Source: Alloboseaceae bacterium BT-24-1 (GTDB taxonomy: Bacteria; Pseudomonadota; Alphaproteobacteria; Rhizobiales; Beijerinckiaceae). From it: a stretch of 64,000 nucleotides of DNA. The stretch covers positions 62,001 through 126,000 of the forward strand of contig JAOYTL010000018.1 of NCBI GenBank assembly GCA_025846845.1, given 5' to 3'. This document shows positions 42,396 through 50,789 of this stretch, piece by piece. A program made the translations under genes and the position numbers. Under the pieces are notes generated by a model. It made no database searches. It was not told the DNA's origin and worked only from the letters and a program-made list of their open reading frames with translations. Numbering within the stretch: the stretch's first letter is position 1; each line of letters starts with the position of its first letter.

Positions 42396-43682
42396 TCACT
42401 CCAGCGGCGCCGTATCCGCGATCTCGATGCCGAAGCCGGAGAGGCCGACGAAGGCGCGGGTCGAAGACGCCAGGTTGACGATCGAGGCGACGCCGAGATC
42501 GCGCAGGATCTGGGCGCCGAGGCCGACTTCGCGCCATTGCTGCGAGCGCAGCGCGTCCGAGCCTTCCTCGTCCTCGACGCTCTTGATCGGCACACCGGCC
42601 GAGCCGTCGCGCAGATAGACCAGCACGCCCTTGCCCTCCTGCTGGAAGCGGCGCAGCACGCACTGGATCGAGGAGGCGCCGCCGAGCACGTCGGCGACGA
42701 CATTGGCGCGGTGGAGCCGGGCCGGCACCTTCTCGCCATCGCCGAGCTTGCCCATGACGAAGGCGAAATGCTGGGTGTCGTCGAAAGGCGTGATGTAGAC
42801 ATGGCCGGTCATCTCGCCGAACTCGGTCTTGACCGGGAAGGAATGCACGCGCTCGACCAGCTTCTCGCGCGCCTGACGATAGGCGATCAGGTCGGCGACC
42901 GTGATCTGCTTGAGATTGTGCTTCTGGGCGAAGGCGGTGATCTGCGCGCCCTTCATCACCGTGCCGTCATCGTTGGCGAGCTCGCAGATCACGCCGACTG
43001 GCGGCAGGCTGGCGAGCTTGCAGAGATCGACGGCCGCTTCGGTATGGCCGGAGCGCATCAGCACGCCGCCATCCTTGGCGATCAGCGGGAAGACATGGCC
43101 CGGCCGCACGAAGTCGGCGGCGCCCATATTGCCGTTGGCGAGCGCCCGCACCGTATTGGTGCGCTGCTCGGCCGAGATACCGGTGGTCAGGCCGTGCTTG
43201 ACGTCGACCGTGATGGTGAAGGCGGTGCCGAGCGGGGCATCATTGGACGAGACCATCGGATCGAGCCGCAGGCGACGAGCCTCGCCCGCCGTCAGCGGCG
43301 CGCAGACGATGCCGCAGGTGTTGCGGATGATGAAGGCCATCTTCTCCTGCGTGCAGAGCGAGGCGGCGACAATGAGATCGCCCTCGTTCTCGCGGTCGTC
43401 GTCATCGGTGACGATGACGATCTCGCCGCGTGCGAAGGCTTCGACGGTCTCGGCGACATTGCTGGCGATCATGGCGGCCTCGCGCGGGCTCTGCAGGCCC
43501 AGAAAATCGTTGGGGGTGACGGCGCCGCCGGTCGCGGCGGTGATGCGCTCGGCGCTCTCGCGCGAGATCCAGGCAGACGGATCGTTGCAGAGCGCGGTGA
43601 CGCTCGCCGGCGACAGTTCGACCTGCCGCGCAAAGGCGCTGCGGCCGGTCTTGGTTTGCTGGAGCCAAGCGTCGAGCTTCAT
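42396..43682 (-). CDS. ribB: 3,4-dihydroxy-2-butanone-4-phosphate synthase with N-terminal HTH and degenerate RibA domain
   Basis: 428 aa in three parts. Residues 1-62 look like a helix-turn-helix (AFARQVELSPASVTALCNDP, AERITAATGGAVTP). Residues about 72-270 are RibB (VTDDDDRENEGDLI, RPGHVFPLIA, RSGHTEAAVDL), which makes the four-carbon riboflavin precursor from ribulose 5-phosphate. The rest resembles GTP cyclohydrolase II but has lost the zinc cysteines: instead of CLTGDVFGSLRCDCG it reads LHRANVVADVLGG. So it is a RibBX-type hybrid with only RibB activity expected. The HTH suggests autoregulation, which is inference. Confidence 0.9.
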   Translation of the reverse strand: MKLDAWLQQTKTGRSAFARQVELSPASVTALCNDPSAWISRESAERITAATGGAVTPNDFLGLQSPREAAMIASNVAETVEAFARGEIVIVTDDDDRENEGDLIVAASLCTQEKMAFIIRNTCGIVCAPLTAGEARRLRLDPMVSSNDAPLGTAFTITVDVKHGLTTGISAEQRTNTVRALANGNMGAADFVRPGHVFPLIAKDGGVLMRSGHTEAAVDLCKLASLPPVGVICELANDDGTVMKGAQITAFAQKHNLKQITVADLIAYRQAREKLVERVHSFPVKTEFGEMTGHVYITPFDDTQHFAFVMGKLGDGEKVPARLHRANVVADVLGGASSIQCVLRRFQQEGKGVLVYLRDGSAGVPIKSVEDEEGSDALRSQQWREVGLGAQILRDLGVASIVNLASSTRAFVGLSGFGIEIADTAPLE

Positions 43683-43771
43683 GAGGCGAAGCTAATACGC
43701 CCTTGCTTCATCCGCAATGAAGGAGATAGAATTTTTCAGTGATACTGAAATCGACTGACCAGCACTTCTCC

Positions 43772-43867
43772 GTCATGGTCGGGCTCGTCCCGACCATCCA
43801 CGTCTTCGCTTCACAGATCGCATGCGGTGTTCAAGACGTGGATGCTCGCCACAAGGGCGAGCATGAC
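43772..43867. repeat. Dispersed palindromic repeat, family 1, copy C
   Basis: 96-nt copy in the same orientation as the one at 9707, with a slightly longer variable middle (TCACAGATCGCATGC). It fills the gap between the riboflavin and chorismate synthase genes. Confidence 0.9.
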
Positions 43868-43877
43868 GGGGAGTATC

Positions 43878-44996
43878 TCACTGTCCGAACGGCCAACGCG
43901 GCTCGACCACGCCGACCTGCGCGCGATGGCGCAGGAACTGGTCTGCAAGCACGCAGGCGACCATGGCTTCGCCGACCGGCACGGCCCGGATGCCGACGCA
44001 GGGGTCGTGTCGGCCCTTGGTGAACATCTCGGTCTCGCCGCCGGTACGGTTCACCGTGGCTCGGGGCGAGAGGATCGACGAGGTCGGCTTCACGGCGAAG
44101 CGCGCCACGATCGGCTGGCCGGTCGAGATGCCGCCGAGGATGCCGCCGGCGTGGTTCGACAGGAAGAGCGGCTTGCCGTCATTGCCGGCGCGCATCTCGT
44201 CGGCGTTCTCCTCGCCTGACAGCTCGGCGGCAGCGAAGCCCTCGCCGATCTCGACGCCCTTGACCGCATTGATGCTCATCAGCGCCGCGGCGATCTCGGC
44301 GTCGAGCTTGCCGTAGATCGGCGCGCCCAGCCCCGCTGGAACGCCCTCAGCGACGATCTCGAGCACGGCGCCGATCGAGGAGCCGGATTTGCGGATGCCG
44401 TCGAGATAATCGGCGAAGCGCTCGGCCGCCTTGGCATCGGGGCAGAAGAACGGGTTGCGGGAAATCTCGTCCCAGTCCCAGTCGCCGCGATCGACCTTGT
44501 GTGGGCCCATCTGCACCAGCGCGCCGCGAACCACCATGCCGGGCACGACCTTGCGCGCGATCGCCCCGGCCGCGACCCGCATCGCCGTCTCGCGGGCCGA
44601 GGAGCGGCCACCGCCGCGATAGTCGCGGATGCCGTATTTCACGTCATAGGTGAAATCGGCATGACCGGGCCGGTACTTGTCCTTGATCTCGGAATAGTCC
44701 TTCGAGCGCTGGTCGACATTGTCGATCATCAGCCCGATCGAGGTGCCCGTCGTGACCTGTTCGCCGCTCTTCTCGTCGGCGAAGACGCCGGAGACGATGC
44801 GGACCGCGTCCGGCTCCTGACGCTGCGTCGTATAGCGCGACTGGCCGGGCCGGCGCTTGTCGAGGTCGTGCTGGATCTCGGCCTCGCTCAGCGGGATCAG
44901 CGGCGGGCAACCATCGACGACGCAGCCGATCGCGAGCCCATGGCTCTCGCCGAAGGTGGTGACGCGGAAGAGATGGCCGAAGGTGTTGTGGGACAT
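43878..44996 (-). CDS. aroC: Chorismate synthase
   Basis: 372 aa. Converts 5-enolpyruvylshikimate-3-phosphate to chorismate using reduced FMN. All family signatures are present: GESHGLAIGCVVDGCPP, RRPGQSRYTTQRQEPD, GIRDYRGGGRSSARETAMRVA, SNHAGGILGGISTG, and RHDPCVGIRAVPVGEAMVA near the C-terminus. Full length. The toxin gene lies 31 nt upstream in the same direction. Confidence 0.97.
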   Translation of the reverse strand: MSHNTFGHLFRVTTFGESHGLAIGCVVDGCPPLIPLSEAEIQHDLDKRRPGQSRYTTQRQEPDAVRIVSGVFADEKSGEQVTTGTSIGLMIDNVDQRSKDYSEIKDKYRPGHADFTYDVKYGIRDYRGGGRSSARETAMRVAAGAIARKVVPGMVVRGALVQMGPHKVDRGDWDWDEISRNPFFCPDAKAAERFADYLDGIRKSGSSIGAVLEIVAEGVPAGLGAPIYGKLDAEIAAALMSINAVKGVEIGEGFAAAELSGEENADEMRAGNDGKPLFLSNHAGGILGGISTGQPIVARFAVKPTSSILSPRATVNRTGGETEMFTKGRHDPCVGIRAVPVGEAMVACVLADQFLRHRAQVGVVEPRWPFGQ

Positions 44997-45027
44997 GGAA
45001 ACCTGACAAGATTGAAGCGCTGGGTTC

Positions 45028-45474
45028 TTATCCGGTTTCCGGCAGCGGTGGCAGTCCCTGAAACGGATCGAGCGCCAAAACGCCCAAGGGGTCGAAATGG
45101 CGGAGATTTCGGGTCAGTACAGTCAGGCCGTATGCCTTGGCCGTCGCCGCAATGGCGATGTCTTCAAATCCGGGCCGGTGAGCCCGCGCCTGATCGAGCA
45201 TGCGTCCAGCAAGATGCGCGCAGCGCAAATCGAACGGAAGCACCTTTTCACCATAGAAGTGCTCGACCGCCTGCCACCAGTCGACAAGCGAATGCGCCTT
45301 GGCCCCGGCGCCTTCCCGTTCGGCCTTCGCTATACCCGCCGCCACCTCGGCAGCCGTGACCACCGAGAGAAAAAGATGTGGGCTCGCCTGATCGAGCCAG
45401 ATGGACAGATCTTTCGCTTCCGCCCGCTTCGAGGGGGCAAGCGCCGAGATCACATTGGTGTCGACCAGGAACAT
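45028..45474 (-). CDS. PIN-domain toxin (VapC/FitB-like)
   Basis: 148 aa. PIN-domain acidic residues are present: MFLVDTNVIS (D5), SVVTAAEVAAG (E), PFDLRCAH, and GFEDIAIAATAKAYG plus RNLRHF. VapC toxins are Mg-dependent RNases that cleave tRNA or rRNA; the FitB subtype pairs with antitoxins that bind inverted repeats. Its ATG overlaps the antitoxin stop (TGATG). Intact, so probably active. Confidence 0.9.
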   Translation of the reverse strand: MFLVDTNVISALAPSKRAEAKDLSIWLDQASPHLFLSVVTAAEVAAGIAKAEREGAGAKAHSLVDWWQAVEHFYGEKVLPFDLRCAHLAGRMLDQARAHRPGFEDIAIAATAKAYGLTVLTRNLRHFDPLGVLALDPFQGLPPLPETG

Positions 45475-45719
45475 CAGAGATCGGCAGGCGAGCGCAACTC
45501 CGCGCCTCGGGCAGGAATATCCTCCGCCTCACCTGGAAACGCCGCAAGCAGACGCCCGAAACTCGGGGCGCGCGCGAGCCGCTCGTAATCCTCGAACGAC
45601 AGGATCACCGCATCCTTGCGACCATGACGCGTGATGATCGAGGGCGTTCCGCCGACCGCCTGGTCCACCACCGCCGACAATGTCGCTTTCGCATCCTTGA
45701 GCTGGATCTCCCGCATCAT
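45474..45719 (-). CDS. Phd/YefM-type antitoxin
   Basis: 81 aa from ATG 45719 (or 80 from 45716; GGAGG is just upstream). Phd fold: MREIQLKDAKATLSAVVDQA, PSIITRHGRKDAVILSFEDY, then a flexible C-terminal tail likely to wrap the toxin. It neutralises the PIN toxin and represses the pair via the palindrome at 45728-45748. The 23 extra codons of the longer frame pass through that operator and are rejected. Confidence 0.88.
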   Translation of the reverse strand: MMREIQLKDAKATLSAVVDQAVGGTPSIITRHGRKDAVILSFEDYERLARAPSFGRLLAAFPGEAEDIPARGAELRSPADL

Positions 45720-45727
45720 TGCCTCCG

Positions 45728-45748
45728 ATATGACCACTGTGGTCATAT
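45728..45748. promoter_or_regulatory. Operator of the toxin-antitoxin pair
   Basis: Perfect palindrome ATATGACCAC-T-GTGGTCATAT, 10-bp arms and 1-nt centre, 9 nt upstream of the antitoxin start and next to TATATA. Ideal size and position for binding of the antitoxin-toxin complex (conditional cooperativity). Confidence 0.85.
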
Positions 45749-45811
45749 ATAGCCGAGGCGCTCCGAAGGCAATCCGGCCAACCCTCAAGGCGGCTCGCCG
45801 GTAGCTCGATC

Positions 45812-48800
45812 CTAATGCTTCGCCAGCGCCGCCGCCGGCACCGCCGGCGCGCCTTCCCAGCGCGTGTTCGCCGGGATGTTCTCGCCCTTCATGATCACCG
45901 TGAGCAGGCCGATCTGGGCATAGTCGCCGACATGGGTGTCGTAGAGCACGGTCGCTCCGGCGCCGACGCAGACGCCCTTGCCGAGATGGACGCGGCCGAC
46001 CTTCATCACCCGGTCCTCATAGAGATGGGTCTGCAGGGCCGAATGGGCGTTGACGGTGCAGAAATCGCCGACCTTGATGCAGTCGAACTCGGTGATATCC
46101 GTCGAATCCAGCCAGACGCCCTGGCCGTATTGCGCGCCGAACAGGCGCAGGAACCAGGGCAGGAACGGCGTCCCGCGCAGATAGTCGAACAGCACCTTGC
46201 CGCCGAGGCCCCAGTAGAGCACCGAGACCGCCTCGGTGCGCATGGCCCAGAACGACCACATCGGCTTCATCACCGGCTTGTAGACGCCCATCAGCAGCCA
46301 TTTCATCAGCGCGCAGATCAGCGCCTGGGTGATGGCGATGACGACGGCGCAGCCCATGAAGGCGAGGCCTAAGCCCGCCCAGTCGCGGTCGAAGATCTTC
46401 TGCTGCAGCACGAGGTCGACGGCGATGGTGCCAAAGGTGATGAACAGCATCGCCGGGAAGGAGGTATGCAGCGCCTCGAAGCCGGCGCGCGCCAGCTTCT
46501 TGCCGAGCGAGGGCTTGTAGGTCCAGTCGGCGCCGAGATCGACCTTCTGGCGCGTCGGCAGCTTGATCGGCGGCGAGCCGAACCAGGTGTCGCCGGCGCT
46601 CATCAGCTCGTTCGCCGGCGGCTTCGACTTGATGCCGATCAGCACCCGGTCGGGGATGACCGCCCCCGGCGGCACCACCGCGTCATTGCCGACGAAGACC
46701 TGCTCGCCGGTGCGGGTCATGTCGAGGCGCATATAGCCGCGCCGCATGTCCTCGTCGCCGAAGATCACCTCGTCGGCGATGAAATTGCCGGCGCCGATTC
46801 CGGTGATGTCGTAGCGACCCGACAGATTGGTCGAGATTTCGGCGCCGCCACCGATGCGCGCGCCCATCATCCGGTACCAGAAGCGCATGTAGATCGTCGC
46901 GAACAGCGACGACAATGTCTCCAGCGTCACTTCGGTCGCCAGCGCCACCGTCCATTTGCGGGCGTAGAAGCCCGAATGGATCGAATATGAGCCCGAGGAG
47001 ACGCGCGGCAGGATCGCCCAGCGCAGTGCGCAGATCAGGAAGACGGTGATGGTGATGAGGCCGATCGCCGTCGGCCAGGTCAGGAGCGGCAGGTACCAGA
47101 GATAGCTGATGTCGGACCAGGTCGAGACCCAGTCATCGATCTTGTCGAACAGCCAGAAGGCCGGGAAGATCGGCAGGAGGCTGATCGGCGGCAATGCGAC
47201 CAACATTACGATGTAGAACAGCGTCATCGCCGTTCGCCGCCGACCGCTCGCCTCAGCTTGCAGCGGCAAGGCCCCGATATCGACCATGCCGGTCTTGCGG
47301 GCCGGCGAGCCATCCCAGATTTCGGCGGCGCCGATCCGGGCCCCCGGCGCGATCGCGGTCAGGTCGCCGATCTCGGCATGGTCGCCGACAGTGCAGCCAT
47401 GGCCGAACACCACCGAGGAACCGGCATAGACGTCCTTGCCGATCGTGATCCGGCCGATGATCAGGTTGGCGCCGATCGCCTCGGCATTGGCGAAGGTGGT
47501 CTTCGAGCCCAGCGTCGTGCCGTCGCCGAGCTCGACGAGATCGACCGCGCCGGCCTCGTAGTCGGAGATGATGACGTCGCGTCCGACCTTGGCGCCGAGC
47601 AGGCGCCAGTAGAAACGCATCACCGGCGTGCCCTGCAGCCATTTGATGTGCACGAGCCCGGCGACGCGCGAGGCGAACCACCAGCGGAAATAGTAGACGC
47701 CCCAGAGCGGGTAGGTTCCGGGCTTGGTCCGGCCGAGCACCAGCCATTTCAGGCCGATCGCGATGAAGCCGGTGATGATGGTGATCGCGACATAGATGCC
47801 GAGCAGCGCGAAGACCTGCGCCATCGCCGACAATTCTTCGCCGGAAAGCAGCATATAGCTGACGAAGATGCCGAGCCATTGCGCCGTCGACAGGCTGATG
47901 ATGATCGGCAGGGCCACGGCCTGCGCCAGTCCGCAGAGAAAGCGGCGCAGCAGCGGCGGCGGCGTGAAGGAAAGGTCCTCCTCGGCCCGCACGCCGCGCG
48001 CATCGAGCAGCGCCGCCATCGCCCGCAAGGTGCGCGCGCCATAGACGTCCTGCAGGGTGATGCCGGCATAGGCCGGCGTCTCGCGCACGATCGAGATGAA
48101 GCGCGCCGCCAGCAAGGAATGGCCGCCGAGATCGACGAAGAAGTCCGCCTCCAGCGGCAGCGCCTGCGCACCAAGCACGCGCTTGGCCGCATCGAGGAGG
48201 GCGGCCTCGATCTCGTTGCGCGGTGGCTCCTGCTCGCCGCTCGCGGCCGGCGCCGTCAGGGGCGCCGCCTTCAGCATCTTGCGGTCGATCTTGCCGGAGA
48301 CCATGCGCGGCAGCGAGCCGGTCGGCTCGAAATGCGCCGGGATCATGTAGGGTGGCAGCTTCTCGCGCAGCGAGGCGCGCAGTACCGAGCCTTCGATCTG
48401 CACGCCGGTTTCGCCGACCAGGAAGGCGACGAGCCGCTCGATTCCGTCATCGGTCCGCAGCACCACCGCCGCCTGGCTGATGCCGGCTTCGCCCGAGAGC
48501 GCCGTCTCGATCTCGCCGAGCTCGACGCGGAAGCCGCGGATCTTGACCTGGTCGTCGATGCGGCCGTGGAAGACGATATTGCCGTCGCCATCGAGGCTGA
48601 CAGCGTCGCCGGAGCGGTACAGGATCGGATCGCCACCGCTCCCGCCGAACGGATTGGCGATGAACTTTTCGGCCGTGAGCTCGGGGCGTAGATGGTAGCC
48701 CTTGGCGACGCCCGGCCCGCCGATCAGGAGCTCGCCCTGCTGGCCGACGCCGGTCAGCTTCATCTCTTCATCGACGATATAGGCGGTGTAGTTCGGGATC

Positions 48801-49828
48801 GGCTTGCCGATCGTCACGGTATCGCCCGGCTCGACCGGGGCGGCGGTCGCCACCACCGTCGCTTCCGTCGGCCCGTAGGTGTTGAAGATGCGCCGGCCCG
48901 GCTTCGACCATTTCTGCACGATCGAGGGCGGCAGCGCCTCGCCGCCGAGCAGGATCAGCGTCAGCGACGGCACGTCGGACGGCAAGATGCCGAGCAGGGT
49001 CGGCACCGTGTCGATCACGGTGACGCCTGCCTCGGCCAGGATCGCCGGCAGCCTCTCGGCGTCACCCATCATCTGCGGCGTCGCGACGAACAGCGTCGCG
49101 CCGACGAGATAGGGCGTCCAGATTTCCTCCATCGACAGGTCGAAGGCGACCGAAGCGCCCTGGAAGACCACGTCGTCCGGGCCCATGCCGTAGAGCGCGT
49201 TTCCGGACCGCAGGAAATGGCAGATGTTGCGCTGGCTGATGACGATCGCCTTGGGCGTGCCGGTCGAGCCCGAGGTATAGATCAGATAAGCTGGGTGGTC
49301 GGGGGTCAGCCCTGGCGCCCGCGCCGGCAGAGACTGCCCGTAGCTCAACTCCGCGAGCTGTGATGGACACCAGACCGTACGTTCCGTCGCTGCGGCCCGC
49401 GCCTTCCAGTCGGTCTGCGTCACCAATCCCTTGGCGCTGGCATCTTCCAGGCAGATGGCGATGCGCTCGACCGGCGCGTCCGCGTCGAAGGGCAGCCAGG
49501 CCGCACCCGAGAGTGTGATCGCGATCTGCGCCACGAGGAGGTCGATGCCGCGCGTCATCCACAGGCCGACCATGTCGCCGGGGCCGATGCCAGCGAGCAC
49601 GAGACCGCGCGCCTGCGCCTGCGCCTGCTCCCAGACCTGCGCATAGCTCAGCCGGCGCTCGCCGGAGATCATCGCGATATGATCGGGCCGCGCGGACACG
49701 CTCGCCGCGAAAATCTCGGCGAGCACTTCGTCGCGCAGCAGCTCCGGCCGCTTTTCGCCCGCCAGCATCGCAAGCGCCGTCGCGCCCGAATCGGCAGTGC
49801 CGGCCGAAACTGTGGTGATGTCGTTCAT
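45812..49828 (-). CDS. Pls/PosA-type non-ribosomal peptide synthetase (adenylation - carrier - membrane acyltransferase-like)
   Basis: 1338 aa. Adenylation domain about 30-530: A3 YTSGSTGTPK (184-193), A5 NTYGPTEAT, A7 YRSGD, A8 DDQVKIRGFRVELGEIE, A10 SGKIDRK (K513). Carrier domain with phosphopantetheine serine S571 (DLGGHSLLAARF). Then three tandem units, each of two membrane helices plus a left-handed beta-helix acetyltransferase-like domain (about 635-850, 870-1090, 1115-1335). No condensation or thioesterase domain. This is the architecture of epsilon-poly-lysine synthetase (Pls), which polymerises one basic amino acid at the membrane. Product here unknown. No phosphopantetheinyl transferase in the window. 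Confidence 0.92.
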   Translation of the reverse strand: MNDITTVSAGTADSGATALAMLAGEKRPELLRDEVLAEIFAASVSARPDHIAMISGERRLSYAQVWEQAQAQARGLVLAGIGPGDMVGLWMTRGIDLLVAQIAITLSGAAWLPFDADAPVERIAICLEDASAKGLVTQTDWKARAAATERTVWCPSQLAELSYGQSLPARAPGLTPDHPAYLIYTSGSTGTPKAIVISQRNICHFLRSGNALYGMGPDDVVFQGASVAFDLSMEEIWTPYLVGATLFVATPQMMGDAERLPAILAEAGVTVIDTVPTLLGILPSDVPSLTLILLGGEALPPSIVQKWSKPGRRIFNTYGPTEATVVATAAPVEPGDTVTIGKPIPNYTAYIVDEEMKLTGVGQQGELLIGGPGVAKGYHLRPELTAEKFIANPFGGSGGDPILYRSGDAVSLDGDGNIVFHGRIDDQVKIRGFRVELGEIETALSGEAGISQAAVVLRTDDGIERLVAFLVGETGVQIEGSVLRASLREKLPPYMIPAHFEPTGSLPRMVSGKIDRKMLKAAPLTAPAASGEQEPPRNEIEAALLDAAKRVLGAQALPLEADFFVDLGGHSLLAARFISIVRETPAYAGITLQDVYGARTLRAMAALLDARGVRAEEDLSFTPPPLLRRFLCGLAQAVALPIIISLSTAQWLGIFVSYMLLSGEELSAMAQVFALLGIYVAITIITGFIAIGLKWLVLGRTKPGTYPLWGVYYFRWWFASRVAGLVHIKWLQGTPVMRFYWRLLGAKVGRDVIISDYEAGAVDLVELGDGTTLGSKTTFANAEAIGANLIIGRITIGKDVYAGSSVVFGHGCTVGDHAEIGDLTAIAPGARIGAAEIWDGSPARKTGMVDIGALPLQAEASGRRRTAMTLFYIVMLVALPPISLLPIFPAFWLFDKIDDWVSTWSDISYLWYLPLLTWPTAIGLITITVFLICALRWAILPRVSSGSYSIHSGFYARKWTVALATEVTLETLSSLFATIYMRFWYRMMGARIGGGAEISTNLSGRYDITGIGAGNFIADEVIFGDEDMRRGYMRLDMTRTGEQVFVGNDAVVPPGAVIPDRVLIGIKSKPPANELMSAGDTWFGSPPIKLPTRQKVDLGADWTYKPSLGKKLARAGFEALHTSFPAMLFITFGTIAVDLVLQQKIFDRDWAGLGLAFMGCAVVIAITQALICALMKWLLMGVYKPVMKPMWSFWAMRTEAVSVLYWGLGGKVLFDYLRGTPFLPWFLRLFGAQYGQGVWLDSTDITEFDCIKVGDFCTVNAHSALQTHLYEDRVMKVGRVHLGKGVCVGAGATVLYDTHVGDYAQIGLLTVIMKGENIPANTRWEGAPAVPAAALAKH

Positions 49829-50047
49829 TCTGCCCCGTCGAGGTCCGGACCAGTGCCCGGACCACTCTCACGCCGACCGGCCGTCTCCCCGTGACGACGC
49901 GCCCGTCAGTCCCCCGGCCGGACGCTCGCAGCCGCGCGAGCACTCACCAGCCGACCATACCTTCGAAGATGTGGCTGAACCTCGCCTGAACGGCAAGCAA
50001 GAAGACGGGATGCGGTTAAGCGTCAGCAGGCTTTTGCGCCCCGGCTG

Positions 50048-50656
50048 TCACATCCAGGTCGCCTTGTCGCCCTCGACCACGAGGATCTTGCCCTGCCAGA
50101 TCTCGACACGCGCCGCATCTGCTGTGCCGACCGCACCGATCAGCGCCAGCACGGCCCGCGCCACGCCGCCATGACTGACCATCACCGTATCGGGCGCCAA
50201 CCCTTCGATCGCCGGCCGGATGCGCTCGGCCAGCATGCGATAGCTCTCGCCGCCCGGCGGCACGAAGCCCCATTTGTCGCGCTCGCGGGCCTGGGCGAGT
50301 TCGCGCTCGCTCTTGCGGATCTCGCGCCAGGTGAAGCCTTCCCAGTCGCCGAAGGTCAGTTCGCGCAGACGCTCGTCGATGCGGAATTCTTCGGGAGGCA
50401 GGTCGAGTTCGCGGCGCAGGATCGTCATCGTCTCGCGCGCCCGCTCCATCGGCGAGCAGAGATAGTCGACGGTGGCGTAAGCGGGCGTCAGCGCCCTGAG
50501 CCGTCGCGCCGCCTCCTCGGCCTGCATGCGACCGAGGCCGTTGAGCGGGATGTCCTTTCCGCCCTGCAATCGACCCTCGCGATTCCAGTCTGTTTCGCCG
50601 TGGCGAACGAGGAAGAGGCGGCCGGGAATCGTCAAGGCAGTCATGCTCCGCGTCAT
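50048..50656 (-). CDS. Histidine phosphatase family protein
   Basis: 202 aa. Catalytic FLVRHGETDWNREGRLQG near residue 15, R/H/E partners in LCSPMERARETM and RELTFGDWEGF, and MVSHGGVARAV. Phosphoglycerate-mutase-like fold; substrate unknown, with cobalamin- or nucleotide-pathway phosphatases among relatives. It ends 219 nt downstream of the Pls start on the same strand; that gap shows no other feature. An alternative start is 50644. It is divergent from folP. Confidence 0.88.
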   Translation of the reverse strand: MTRSMTALTIPGRLFLVRHGETDWNREGRLQGGKDIPLNGLGRMQAEEAARRLRALTPAYATVDYLCSPMERARETMTILRRELDLPPEEFRIDERLRELTFGDWEGFTWREIRKSERELAQARERDKWGFVPPGGESYRMLAERIRPAIEGLAPDTVMVSHGGVARAVLALIGAVGTADAARVEIWQGKILVVEGDKATWM

Positions 50657-50789
50657 GCACGCTGAGGCTCACGGCGTCAAAGCGGCGAAAGCACCGCAGG
50701 TCGTCGCCTTCTCCGCCTTGTGAGCTTTGTGGTGGCCGCGCGCCGACGCCCTGTGTAAGAGGCAGGCTCTCGCATCGCTCGATCGCCGC

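Noticed and set aside
47258..48691. 477-aa plus-strand open frame inside the Pls gene
   Set aside because: Shadow of the synthetase frame, no motifs of its own.
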